From Apostichopus japonicus (Eukaryota > Echinodermata > Holothuroidea > Aspidochirotida > Stichopodidae), in the NCBI RefSeq assembly GCF_037975245.1, contig NC_092561.1:21338826-21402825 (forward strand): DNA of 64,000 nucleotides, written 5' to 3'. Below the pieces are notes generated by a model, which was not told the DNA's origin, made no database searches, and was given only the letters and a program-made list of their open reading frames with translations. Both the position numbers and the translations under genes were made by a program. Every line of letters begins with the position of its first letter. Positions within the stretch are counted from its first letter, which is position 1. Shown here piece after piece: positions 46,129 to 58,989 of this stretch.

Positions 46129-49100
46129 TTACTTTCGTATTAACAGCCATTTTCCAATCCTCGGAAAGCTGTTACCACTGGATTTATCGCATCCGTATAG
46201 CTCTAAACAAGCTTCGTTGACTTCGTCTGGCAAATTAATCACTATATCTCTAAACTTTGAATCAGAATCATCTACTCTTACCGCTTTTTGGTAAGAAAGA
46301 TTTTCGCGCCCATTTGCTTCTACTAATTTTCCAACGATAGTTAAGTTTTTCTTTTTCCCAAGGGCGAGTTTCAAAGTATGTTGACCGTTTGGTATATTGA
46401 CCATTGCATCGCAAGTCATTGAAAGGTCTAGTGCTTTGAAGTCGTCCCAACTTGGACCCCAGGAATCATCACTTGGTGGAAACAAGTCACCGTCGTATCC
46501 TTTCGAGCAGACGACCAACCACCGCATTGCCAGCGTTTGACGAATGAAGAGATGCAGGACATAAAATCCGGCTTCGTCGATACGGAGAGAAACGCTAGAC
46601 TTCTCCAGGTCGTTTTTACCAAAGTTTGAATGGGCGAATATCAGTTGCGACGATTTTTGAAATTTGTCAGAGTTGATGTCGTTAAGAGTAAATTTGAGGG
46701 GACAGTTTGATTGGAACGGTCGAGTTATAGCTAAAGAACCTTCGCCCTTTGTAAGTCTGATGTAAGAACTCTTATGACTCACACATTTCACGTTACTTTC
46801 ATAATATATACCTAAAGGGTTCCATTTGATTCCTTCTGGAAACACTGGATTGGTGTCACTTGACTGTCCTGTGAAATGAATCATAAACACGGCAAACTGT
46901 GTGTACTGACCGGACTTGGGATCGTTGTGGAAGTATACGTAGTACCAACCTGCTCTTGGTAAGTGAATGTGGAAGGCATGCTTCCCCTTTAACCTCTCGT
47001 GGTACATTCTGTTTTTCAGAGCGACTGTCGGCTGATTTTCAGTGCTCAGTTTTGCAAGCAGATCACCATCTTTAGGACATGAATATTCAATGACGACCCT
47101 TTCCGTAGAAGTCTCTATAATTGGTTTTGTGTGACTTACACACGCAAACCCTTTCAGAACGTCCGGCGGCAAACTACCAAAACGTCTTTTATTCAAGGGT
47201 GTGTTTCTCTTTGCTGATTGGCCAATGATAGTATACGTCACCAGTTTATCGTGCATTTCAGATCCTTCACTGGCAGTGCTTGCGTTAAGCGTCTTTGTAG
47301 CGTACACGTCTAGTTTATACGTACCAGGGCCAGGCAATCGCACATGCAAAGTTATCTTGTTATCCTTCCAGAAGTGCATCACTTGATAACCGATATCTTC
47401 TTTAAAATCTGTAGATTTTGACGTTAGAAAGTGTTGAATTGAACCAAGAACTTCCATCTTAAGATTAATATCTATTTCGTTTTTCTCGTTTGCATGAAGT
47501 ACGCCCTCTCTCTGAGTAAGTGACACCTTCATGACGTACATCATGGGCCCGATCTTAGGAGACAAATTCCAGCTTTCCAGTGATTGGTCCTTCTGTCTAC
47601 TTGTGGTCTCTGATTGGTCGTTTGGGAGGTGAGTGTTCTCGAAATGATTCGGTTCTGCTAGAAACCAATGTTCCCTCCATTCTTTAGTGTATGTATTGGT
47701 TGACTTACCTATATATCGAAAGAGAACGAAAACATCATAATATGAAAATATTTGATGACTGACATCTATAGACTCAAAAGTAAGACTAAAGAAGCCTTCG
47801 CAGAACAACCTCTTAGCATGCTTAGTCCTAAGATGGAAACGTAAGGTCCCTTAACTATCATGTATTTACCTGCACATGATGTTATTACTAGATGAGTATT
47901 TTGTTGACAGTGTTTTCTCTACAAGAAAGCAAACTTGCCTGCATAAATTATACAGGAAATTATTCAACACAGTGCATAAGGTGAGGAAGTGAGCAGCCGG
48001 CATGGCTTTCGAAATTTTATCCGGCGTGCGAATTATGCCTACCTGGCGTCCCACAAATGCGTGAATGGGAGGCTGTCGTATCTATGTACGGTGTGCGAGA
48101 AGGACAGGGGAAATGGGGGAGGTGTTATATCTACTAAATTCTTTGACCAGGCGTTTTTGTATAAATTAAATAAAGCTTAAACAAAATAATATCATTTAAA
48201 TAATCATCATGCTAATTCATAAACAAAATTATTTAGGATACAACCATGGCAACGATAAAAAAAAAAAACATTGTTTCCTCGCACTGAGCATCAGTCCTCT
48301 GACGTCAGATATGTGTCAATATGTTCGCGGCTGTCTCAGTGTCTATAGTTCTGTGTTATGATCTTTGAATGAATACTACAGGAAGCCAATAGTGAAACAT
48401 TTCACCAAAATTGTTGAAACAGCGAGCTGCATATACAATAAACGCAAGGACTCGCATTCTCACATAGGCCTACACATGCAAAGCGACACATAAATATGCT
48501 GAGGCAACATCCTAACAACAATCATGATTCATTTGAGAGTGACGCAGTTAAATCACCTGATCAACATAAAAAAGGAACGCAAGGACTCGCAAGCACGTGC
48601 GCACATATGCACAGCGACACACACATAATACTGAGACAATATCCTAACAACAATCATGATTCATTTGAGAGTGACGCAGTTAAATCACCTGATCAACATA
48701 AAACAAGAAACGCACGGACTCGCAAGCACGTGCACACATATGCACAGCGACACACAAATAATGCTTTAACAACAATCATGATTCTTCTGAGAGTGACACA
48801 GTTAAACTACTTTATCAACATAATTAGCCAATATTCAGGCTAACGCCCGCTCATAAATATTGCAATGAGATATAGATATACAAAAACGAGCAACACCCAG
48901 CAATCTTCCACCATCCTAAACTTGAAGATTTGATGCTCAATAAAATAAACTTGATTTAATGTTTTTCTGATTTCTTACGGCAGATTAGACTACATGTAGG
49001 CTACACCAGATAAAACAAACACATTGATATGTTGGAAAATTTGCTAATTCTTTCTCTCTCTCGAAAAATACAAAGACGAAAGTTCAAATGAGAGAAAAAA

Positions 49101-51718
49101 ATATTTCAAATCGGTCGCCTCGCTCACCACAATAAACGTGGAGTATGGAGCGTAGTTTATTAATTGTTATTAAAACTTCCACAGTTACAGGTATAATCCG
49201 TATATGACCCTTTATTGTTTCAAAGTCTGACTACAGGACTCAGCTGCTGCAGTATTCACTGTACGTATAGGTCTATGTACATATACTTACTAACGTTACC
49301 AGCTGCCCACGTAGGATCACAGTAAAACGGTTTTCCGCCCAAGTAGATTAGACCCCATGCATGGCTACAGGAATCAAGGTTATCGTGTCCAACATAGTAG
49401 TTTGCACCTTTATCATAACCATTCACGGAGTCAAATTGAAGTTCTGCAATTCTAAATGACACAAATTTTAAAATATTTTTATAAATTTTATATTTTAATA
49501 TAAAAAACATAATATATATATAAATAAAATTAAAAAAGAGATAGTGATAGCTGCGAGGTTTTACTTGTAACATTGGCAATTAAATCACGCTGCTGACTTA
49601 CTTGTCTCCTCAATATAATTGCACTCCATGTATCCGTGAGCCGGGATCAAACAGTTAACTGGCAATGCCCATCACACACCCCTGTCCAATTCCCTAACCC
49701 TAACCGACAATTTCAAATACATCATAAGATTAATTTCGATGCCAATAATCGTGGATAAAGGCAAAGACATTAGGTAACAAGTCTGGAACACTATAACCTT
49801 CTTGCAAAGTTCATTTCGTTCCTATTGTTACCGTACCAGTAGTCTATAGAAGCGCTAGCTAGACCAGCCTTGTGCTACTTATTCTCTTTTTATCTCAGAT
49901 CACATCAATCTTTATTTTTAACAGTCTACATTCATAAAAGTGATATTCGTTTGCCTGCACTTCAGACTAACACACAAACTTAAAGCTAATTCATTAGCCT
50001 ATAAGTATAGTTACACATTTTAATGTATTTATTTTCTTAAATGTCATCAATTTTGGCCGCCAAAATATGCTAGCATGTCAAAAATGGTCACTACTGCATG
50101 CACAATTAACTTTTTAATGTACATGTGTATTCTTCTGTGGTCGTGATATATCTACGACTACTGAATATGCATGAAACAATACTTTGGACTTATTTGTCTT
50201 AGTCCATTTATCTGACATATGGTGTTGACATGTCATATACTCACTCGCAAAACTTCTTTAGCAAGTCCACATAACCTCCACACACAGCAACACCACGCTG
50301 AAGTGCCTCTTGGGCAGTAGACACGCCTGCACCAGCCCGTAAGCCAACTACGTCATAAGCTATGTTTTCTGCGATCCAACGGAACAATACTCGATATTTC
50401 TGTGTAGGGTTCTTTGCTGGACCAATCAGATGCTGGACTAAACCAGTCATGTCTCCCTTCAAATGACTCGGTGTCTGTTTTAATTAATCAAGTTGAATAG
50501 AAATTAACACTATCTTATCAACAGAGAAAAATAAATACGGCGTGCACTACGTGTATCGTAGTATAGACATTACAATACATCAACCTATAGTAATATATAT
50601 ATGGCTTGAGATAACAACGTTGTGTGAATTCAAGATTTAAAATATTAACAAACTATATATATATGATACATTTTTCCGAGATTTAACATTACAGCTGTTA
50701 TACCGTATCGCACCATGCACACACTAGTAACGAAAGACCGCATCACATTATCTTATGTTGTTTTGACTCGGTGAAAAGCAATCCAGGGATTTTCCGCGTA
50801 TTCAAACGTTAAAATGTTTTCTTTTGATTGGAGGCAACTAGATTTTGATGGAAAAAAAATGATTTTTTTTTTGTATTGTCATTATTTGTTGTCTGAGTAG
50901 AGCGTAGTAGTGGTGCGTTATTTTAATATAGTAAGGGGTAATAGAAAAATAAATCCACGGACAATTACTAACTAGATATGACAAACCCTCACAAATATCC
51001 CACATGCCCCCTCCCCTCCCCCTCATCCCCACTGAAGCATCAACGGCACCGTCCCGCGACACCTCACCTCATAAACCTCTATATCCACTCTGATTGTTAG
51101 TCGTGTCGTGACGTCTTTTACAAGAATCATTCATTATATGGTCGGTGGGAACACTTTGAAGAAAACGATCGGAACGTAACGGCGTTCTATGAATTGAGGA
51201 AAACTGTCACTAACTGCGTGATTGCAGCTCCTCGCGATAAACAGAGCTTAGATAGCCCTATTCTGTATAGAGCAGTTTATATACCGCAGTTAAACCTGCA
51301 GAAGTACTGTGGCCATCCCTGAAACTGGCCAATTTACACTGAAAAAAACGTATCACTTTGCTTAAAGGATATTGTTTAGCACACCAACTTTATTATACCC
51401 ACTATGATGAAAGGTCAAGGGTCTATTTGCTTGTTTAAAACTGTCCTGAAATTAAAATATTCAGTAAGTATAAAAAGAACTTACTTTTATTGCATGTTGA
51501 TCTAATAACTTGAAGGGTTCAAAGTCCTTCATGAGTGACTTCTTGCCCTCCCAGAAGGTATCCACCAGGGTCAGTTCCTTGTCCATCTTACGGTAGAGTT
51601 GTCGCTGGTTCTTCATGGCTTGTACGCCAGGTTTGACTGATGTTATAAAATAAGGGTTGGCTCCGTGACCGCCATCGGTTCCTCCTGCAGTGTGTCTGGA
51701 CTGTTGGGATCCACCCAT
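46129..51718 (-). CDS. KY-like: KY/hillarin-type transglutaminase-like protein
   Basis: Four coding exons on the minus strand: 51718-51485 (ATG at 51718), 50474-50245, 49451-49291 and 47708-46129 (TAA). GT/AG junctions and phases agree, giving 2205 nt, 734 aa. The in-frame TGA at 51730-51728 just upstream supports this start. Exons 2 and 3 form a transglutaminase-like papain-fold core: QKYRVLFRWIAENIAYD, then GVAVCGGYVDLLKKFCE (Cys143), GHDNLDSCSHAWG (His185) and KPFYCDPTWAAG (Asp200). The triad spacing of 42 and 15 residues fits the KY (kyphoscoliosis peptidase) family as I recall it. Exon 4 encodes ~525 aa of repeated beta-rich KY-type domains with GPGTYKLDVYA, RAGWYYVYFH and EAGFYVLHLF blocks. 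Vertebrate KY acts in muscle cytoskeleton; fly hillarin is a related septin/cytoskeletal protein. Whether this one is an active peptidase is not shown. A candidate 5' untranslated intron ends at the AG at 51733-51732. If it is used, an out-of-frame ATG at 51731 begins an overlapping upstream ORF. Confidence 0.93.
47866..49250. other. Third intron of the KY-like gene
   Basis: Intronic, 47709-49290. Contains the three-unit repeat at 48488-48800 and no coding exon. Confidence 0.6.
48488..48800 (+). repeat. ~118-bp tandem repeat, about 2.7 units
   Basis: Units share TCCTAACAACAATCATGATT, CATTTGAGAGTGACGCAGTT and AAATCACCTGATCAACATAA, followed by a GGACTCGCAAGCACGTGC and CACATATGCACAGCGACACA block. 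The third unit is truncated. Lies in the KY-like gene's third intron. Confidence 0.88.
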
Positions 51719-51819
51719 AATGGTCACTCATCTAAAGATGACTTGACGAAAATAAAAAAGAGTAAGACTAATTATATCAACCATTCAATTAGGTTTTCCT
51801 AAATAAAAGTATTAAATAT

Positions 51820-51870
51820 CATCAACATTAACCCCCCCCCCCCACACACACACACACATACACGTGTACA
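51820..51870. repeat. C run and CA microsatellite
   Basis: Eleven C followed by (CA)n at 51832-51861. Confidence 0.9.
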
Positions 51871-52023
51871 CAGCCCCTTCTCTGGTTCCAACATATACTC
51901 AGTACTTTAAAACATCTTCGTCATGCATAACAAAAGGACGTATAGACTTGTTAAGTTGACATATAGCATTCGCACTTTTTTACGGAGATTATCAACATGC
52001 TTGAATTTGAGAACAGTGTATAC

Positions 52024-52396
52024 TTAAAGGCATTGAAGACTCGCCCCAAACCGCGTGCGGCCATCTGAAAAAAAAGTTAACTTTCTGTTGCTTGCAAGTG
52101 ACGTTCTGTTCGTGTCGCTACAAAATGCAGACAGCAATGAAACGTGATACCTTGTTATCTTTAGCTGAACCTGAGATGTCCATCGCTGTATCGTTTGTAC
52201 ACTGTGCTGTGGGTATTCACCGCAGATGTATGTACTGACTGTACTCTATAGTGTCTAATTACCGACGGTAGCGAGCTGTGTGTGTATTTTCTGGGATCGA
52301 TGGTGGTGTCTAACACTTCTGTTACACCTCATTCGAAACTAGGTCATATTACCGGCATTAGACGTTTCTTTTTGCGCGAGTCTTCACACCCTTTAA
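52024..52396 (+). mobile_element. TTAA-flanked MITE, copy 2
   Basis: Same family as 172-524 and 60315-60688. Ends TTAAAGGCATTGAAGACTCG and CGAGTCTTCACACCCTTTAA. Located upstream of the minus-strand KY-like gene. Confidence 0.88.
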
Positions 52397-52500
52397 GTTG
52401 ACATATATCATTCGCAACAGTGTATACTTAATACAAACATAGACCCCATTAACCCGTACACATGGCTTGTATGTGGATGTTTTGATATTGAAACCATCAA

Positions 52501-52750
52501 CGACTTCAGAATGACTTCAAATATTATACATGTTATTTGTATCCGAGAGAAGATGGTACATGGAGTTCGTTACGTCACTAGCAGTAGTTATAACTATATT
52601 ATTCGAATATTTGTTAATGCACAATGGGTATTTAGTACGGATACTAATACAATCGTTATAACAGTACTGCTAGTGACGTAACGAACTCCATGTACTATCA
52701 TCTCCCGGATACAAATAACATGTGTATTATTTGACGTAATTCTGAAGTCG
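52501..52750. repeat. 250-bp imperfect inverted repeat (long hairpin)
   Basis: Arms of about 95 bp: CGACTTCAGAATGACTTCAA...ATGTTATTTGTATCCGAGAG...GGAGTTCGTTACGTCACTAG...GTTATAAC, against a right arm reading GTTATAAC...CTAGTGACGTAACGAACTCC...CGGATACAAATAACAT...TTCTGAAGTCG. The spacer is about 60 bp. Only a few mismatches and small indels. No obvious target duplication at the ends. Confidence 0.88.
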
Positions 52751-54565
52751 AATACAATCATGTATACAGCACATAATAATATTTCACTGGGACGATAGGT
52801 ACCCTCAGCATTGTTTTCGACCAATTATGGAATGAAGTGCTTTAGTATTTACATGTACCACTCACCTATATGCGTTTATGCCTAATAAAATACAAGAATG
52901 ATCAGAAACAAGAATATTTACCTAAGTTGTAGAAATGTGAAAGATTTTCTTTAAGTATCTCCAAAGCGACACATTTCTCACACTATTATATTAGATCTAG
53001 CGATTCTCTACGCTGGTCTGACTTCTTCCTCTCGTCTTCCAGTACACGTATAAAGACGATCTTCAGAAAAGAGTCTATAAATGTTTATTTCAAATCACCA
53101 ATTAAGCAAAGGTCACATAACTCTATTATGGTCTCTATTTGTTGAACACTTTAATAATCCAATTGACTTGTATACTCACACGTGCTTATCAAGATGACCA
53201 TCGATAATTAAAATAACAGCTAAGTATACAAATATTACGTAATCGAAGCAGTTTGTTGTCTTTTAAAGGTCATTATTAACCAAAGATGTAAACAGATCGC
53301 AACCACACGTAAATGTCAAAAGGGCGTCAGAAAACCGTATCAGCTCTTGCAAGATGGCTAACCAAAGTTTCCATGGTAACTGTTATGACGTCATGCTATT
53401 GTACCCAATTGATTCCGTTCTCAGACTTAATTCAAAGTCGATTACGCTGATCTCTCTTTGTAATGTCATTGTTCAAATTGGGAAGTAGGGTGAAGTCATT
53501 CTTCCACTGTGAATGTACTATATGTATACTGTGTACATACATACAGGGATGTGTTCACGCCGAGCGGCTGCGTCCGGGCAGTTCTGAATGCCGTCCAGCA
53601 AAAACAGTATTTTAAATATTTCAGCCCGGTAATAGTTTTGATGATTAATATAACACATTTTAATTTTACCAAAACATGGGTGAATACTTGGCACAGAAAT
53701 TAGCTCCAGAAGAGGATAAAAATAGCACCATTTACCAACTAAGCGTACTTCATTTGCAAACTTTCAAATGGGGTGGAAAATACCCCCACCAATTTGAGAG
53801 CACTTCCCTGTATATATATGCACATGCCTACTCTCCTTCGATCAGGATATAGATCCACCTTACTATGTAATTTACTAAGGATACATGAATGTGCGCGCGT
53901 GTGGGGTGGGGTGTGGATGAGGTGGGGAAGTGGTGTCACTGTGTGATGTTAGTAAACGTGAGAAAGCTAAACTGGATTTTAAGTTTTTCTACTAAACTAA
54001 ACTTAAGTCCAAAGTGTTAGCAATTCCAGACCCTTGTTCGAATAGAAAGGCTTCTTATGTTTTAAATCTATATTGATCTATGATCTCTCTCCCGCCTCCC
54101 AACCCCACCCCTTCCACCCCTGCACATATCACCACCACATAAACAGCAGTGACAACAGCCGCCACCCTATAGTATGATAGTTTTCCTTGTGTGAAAGATT
54201 CAAGGTGAATTTCGGCGTTAAATTCTATATTAACTGGAAAAGTTCAAACTTCATGGACATGCACAATGATGCATTGTTTGTCTGGCGTATACAAAGTACG
54301 CAGTGCATGTAGGCTACAATGATTTATTCCTTGTCATATCCCAGTGAACATTTATCTATTAAAAGACGTCGACAGAAAAAGAAGGGATTCATGAGATATC
54401 GATTAAACGAACGAGACTGCGAATAACCGATAGCATTTGCCACGTGTCCGCGATGAGTTGAATAATGCCTACGTGATATAGAATGCAACAGTATTAAGCT
54501 GATCATACAACCTGCTTGAACCCAATGATAACTACAGATGTATTTCAGGCAAGTTAGAAGGTAAA
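52751..54565. other. No gene seen
   Basis: Intergenic, 5' of the KY-like gene. A TGACGTCA-like site (ATGACGTCAT at ~53386) is present but nothing ties it to a promoter. A GT-rich stretch lies at 53890-53940. Confidence 0.4.
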
Positions 54566-54569
54566 ACCA

Positions 54570-55265
54570 CTTGGAGTGTATTATATGGTATACTTAATTT
54601 ACATTAAGAACAACCAAGCTGATTAGAAAACTACCTCCCCTCTTAGTACTAGACGGTATATGATGAAACATACAATATAACACATAATGATGTATAGTTA
54701 GCTTACCTTGTGTCATCAAATCACTTTGAGTGTATCAGGTGGTATATTTAATTTACATTAAGAACAACCATGCTGATTAGAAAACACCTCTCCGTCATAT
54801 AATATACTGTATATAACGAAACATACAATATAACACATAATGACGTAGTTCGCTTGCCTTGCGATGACATCAAATCACTTTGAGTGTATCAGGTGGTATA
54901 TTTAATTTACGTTAAGAACAACCATGCTGATTAGAAAACACCTCTCCGTCATATAATATACTGTATAACGAAACATACAATATAACACATAATGACGTAG
55001 TTCGCTTACCTTGCGATGACATCAAATCACTTTGAGTGTATCAGGTGGTATATTTAATTTACGTTAAGAACAACCATGCTGATTAGAAAACACCTCTCCG
55101 TCATATAATATACTGTATAACGAAACATACAATATAACACATAATGACGTAGTTCGCTTACCTTGCGATGACATCAAATCACTTTGAGTGTATCAGGTGG
55201 TATATTTAATTTACGTTAAGAACAACCATGCTGATTAGAAAACACCTCTCCGTCTTATTATATAC
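54570..55265 (+). repeat. ~150-bp tandem repeat, about 4.5 units
   Basis: Unit blocks: ATCAAATCACTTTGAGTGTA, TCAGGTGGTATATTTAATTT, ACGTTAAGAACAACCATGCT, GATTAGAAAACACCTCTCCG, TCATATAATATACTGTATAA, CGAAACATACAATATAACAC, ATAATGACGTAGTTCGCTTA. The three middle units are almost identical; the outer units are diverged, typical of central homogenisation. Confidence 0.92.
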
Positions 55266-55854
55266 TGTATATAATGAAACAGATAGTATATAAGACATGC
55301 AGAATGACCTAGTAGAGCGTGTTGACGACATCAAGTATTGTCCTGTGTTGTATCTCTGAATGGAATAAGCAAACAGACATTAGCTGCTTATGTAGGTTAA
55401 CTTGATTCCGTGAAGGTAGCTGCACAGGCTAACATAACGAACACATAGACGACCCCGAAGTGGTATACATGTATAGTGTGATATATAAACCCTTCACAGT
55501 ACAGACACACATAACATTGAACTTTTGGGTAGGTTGAAAAGGCAACTTGTCCAAAGTCCATATCCTTATATTCAGGAATATTTGTTTATACTGCTTACTT
55601 TTATAATGTGTACCAGATAGAACATATTGAAACGCCGTGAACCATGGGAAGATAAACAGCTGTAAAATAGAGGTTATAGTCAACGGTCTACCGTGCGTTT
55701 CTTACAGGGTAATGCATGAACGGGTGTATAACATAAGCGATGAACGATACCCTCGTGAGTGCATTATCCTGCGATAAACGCACGACAGACAATTCATTCA
55801 CACAGAGCACTACTGAAAACATTTAATGACTTATTCCAACATACTGAAAAGCAG

Positions 55855-56265
55855 AAAATTGCTAAAAACAGTGATTTAGTATTTGACCTTTGATCTATGA
55901 CGTTACCAGTTACGCAGACACGAGTTTATATGGCCAGACACCTACCCACCAACTTTGAACTTGATCATCGAAGTTAGGGTCTAGGATCGGACACACAAAA
56001 TCTCCACAATTAAGGTCAATTTAACCTATGAACTCAATGGACCTTTGACCCCGACCCTTAACACCTAAATCTGTCCTATTTTAAAATTCGTTTAATCATT
56101 CTCTACATATCGTCTTGTTTAATGACTTTTTTATACAGGATGACGAGCAGAAATGGCTAAAACTCAATTCAAACGTCTGACCTCTGACTTTCGAACTATG
56201 ACGTCATAAATCACCCAGGCACGAGTTTACATGGTCAGTCTCCAACCCAACAAGTTAGGGTCTAG
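55855..56265 (+). repeat. Diverged direct repeat, two copies
   Basis: 55855-55990 and ~56150-56265 share AAATGGCTAAAA/AAATTGCTAAAA, then TATGACGT, then GACACGAGTTTATATGGCCAG/GGCACGAGTTTACATGGTCAG, then GTTAGGGTCTAGGA. Old duplication; identity unknown. Confidence 0.6.
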
Positions 56266-58880
56266 GAAGATTTCGGGCGACAACTTGTTTTGCTCACTCC
56301 CACACACACACACTTACCTTTCTGATGTGGTGGGGGGGGGGGGGGTGGGGATACATGTACGGAGATGGGATAAAAAAAAGTGTCACTTTTGTACGAGTAC
56401 ATTATGAAAGCTGATATAATTATACACACTCTTTCAAGGGAACCGTAGGTTAATTTTAATGTGGAGTATTGAGTATTAAGTATTGAAATACTTACTGCCA
56501 TCAGCACACAATTTCTAGTTTCATCTCTATTAGTCGGGATGAAAATTCAACATTAAATATTATCTATGCCTAAGTTTCTAAGCAGCGACAATTACTATAG
56601 TATCACAGTTTTCATTTTGACCATTGCACTTCAATATCGTCTTCTTGCCATATTTTGTTAATCACATTTGTAGTATAAAATGTTGAACTCGTCTTCGAAA
56701 TAACTGTTTGCAACTCAAGAATCTTAGAACTAGTCTGAAAGCTGGATATTTGTCAACTGCAAAGAGTGGTTATTGGCTGAACAACCCTCCAAGTATTTTT
56801 CGGTAATTGAGTTACTTTAGTCAACTTATACAAGTCAAGTTATGAATGATGTATTTGGGAAAAACTTCGCCCGAAATTTCATACCGAATTTCCCCCCCCC
56901 CCCTTCAAATTAGTGTGCTTTGGTTATACTTTTACAGATCTCTTATGTAAAATCATTTACGTCATTGCACATGACGGATGCGAAAAGTCGTGACCATTTC
57001 CCAGATCTCATAGCATATGAAAAGAAAAGTGATAGCAAAACTTTTTGGCGTAAACGGCTCACCATAGAATTTACGGTGCCCATTCAGCCATACCAACGCC
57101 CATAACACATCCCTGGTGTAATTAGGGCGCATGTCAAGTGACCGAAACAACCCAGTGTTACTTATAAGCGCTGTTCCTGCAGTGACGACGGGCGTGCCAG
57201 CATCAATTTGATACCTTTAATTCATCACAATTGTAAGATCCAGCCACTGTAACCAAGGTAATGCCGCTAACTTTTTCTTATCGCTGTCGCCGATTGCTTA
57301 TGGATTCAGCCCATACTTGGCTGAGTGTAGCTGCTGCGCCGATTGCAATTTTCACTGTATTCGTTCGTCACCTAATGTTTCAGTTGGCTAACGTTAATAC
57401 AAATGTCTAAGCTAGGCTAGCGGTGTAACACTAACACGTACTGTGATGCCATCATCATATGGGATGTGTGTATAGCAGAATCATGTCATGGTTTGTGTAT
57501 ATTCTGCCTTTTACAAAGTTAAATTACAGTCTAATTTAACACCTTGGTAGTGTAAACAGTGACAGCAGATGCGCCTATGTTAGTGGCCACTGCATATTAT
57601 AAGCCTAGGCCTAGGCTTCGACCTACCCTTAATTGTACAATGTACAGTAAGAATACCTAGGCTATGCCCAAGCATAGCCGAAATTAGGCCTTAACTTCGT
57701 ATGGTGGTGTACATCAGTTTTGCTGACAGTCATTGTAGTTGACGTGTTCGTAGGTATAATTGTAACCACTTTCTCATTGACAATTTAGACTAAAAATCCT
57801 CAACGTTTACCACAGAAATTGCCACAGTGAATGAAGGAATTAACTACAGTACAGTTTATATTTTGAGACACTTTCATGGATTATTCCACCAAATTTTGCG
57901 GAATTATACATTTAACTTCAACGGACCTAGTGCCATTCCACCATAGGTACATACTGCTATAGGTTTTCGAGCCTTTCCGCCATGGCGGAAAGCCTCAAAA
58001 CCTATGGTAGAAAGATACACTTTAGGAATGGATTTTAACGTGGCGTACAGGAATGTATCCGTGAAACTTTCTTTGAATCATGTGGAATGATAGGTACACC
58101 ATCTTCAAATGTGATGGTTCGCTGGATAGACTGAATTGTTGTTAAGACAAGATTGGGGAATTGATACACAGTCTTTAATGTACAGGTTGATTGAATAGTT
58201 TAATTGTAAGTTTGTAAGAGTCAATACACTCTCTTCAAATATATAATTGTTGGTTGAATAAATCAATTTTAATTAGGCTGATTGTTTATTGAAAAGTCTG
58301 ATCCTAATTAACGATTTAAATGACCGATTTTATGGATTTTGCGGGCCTAGGTAGAGTGAAGCGAAGCAATATACAGTGCATATAATGCACCCACAATAAT
58401 GTGCTAATTCCGCCATACAAAAAGTGCTCTACAGCCATGCGGTAACATAGCAGAATGGCACTTTTTCTATGGCTTAAAAAGAGCCGATGGCGGAATGACA
58501 CAGCCCCCAACTTCAACTCATGTGCAAAGATAGGGGAAATCTTTCCTTGCTATAAACAGGCTTTACTCCGGGCCTTTACAAGTAAAATTCTTTCTATATA
58601 CTGGCGGAATCTGGTCAAACCTCTGATGAAATCACATAGCTGAAGGATTGTACTAAACCACTGAGCAAAGTCAGCCAGATTGTCATCACAGCTATTCTTT
58701 AAAATAATATCAATGGAAAGATTTCAAGACTATATACTGTATCCAAATATAACCTTGTAAGAGCTTCAACGTATACATTACATACAGTTCTTTATAAAAT
58801 ATATGTGCATATTATGAAGTGTTGTACTGTCATAGATTGAGTTGTCCTTTAACAACATGTATATTGTACAAATCATTTGC
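56266..58880. other. Intergenic region and probable 5' flank of the FKBP gene
   Basis: No coding exon seen. A CCAAG|GTAATG donor-like site at about 57257 could end a 5' untranslated exon, and an AG at 58881-58882 could begin the next. A near-perfect hairpin lies at 57957-58008. Short GCCATTCCACC / TTCCGCCAT words recur around 57930-58490. Confidence 0.35.
57957..58008. repeat. ~52-bp near-perfect palindrome
   Basis: Left arm CTATAGGTTTTCGAGCCTTT then CCGCC; right arm GGCGGAAAGCCTCAAAACCT then ATGG, meeting at CCGCCATGGCGG. A few mismatches. Related words (ATGGCGGAAT, TTCCGCCAT) recur at 58410-58500. Confidence 0.8.
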
Positions 58881-58989
58881 AGGAGCCAGATAGGAAGTTT
58901 GATGCACCCTGCTGCTGTACGATACAGGAAAGAAAGCAAAGAAACCCAAAGTTCTTGGCCTCTTATGAACCAAGCCATTACCTATCATC

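Noticed and set aside
53376-53396. CRE-like ATGACGTCAT site as a promoter
   Set aside because: An isolated motif with no transcription start evidence, more than 1.6 kb from the nearest coding start.
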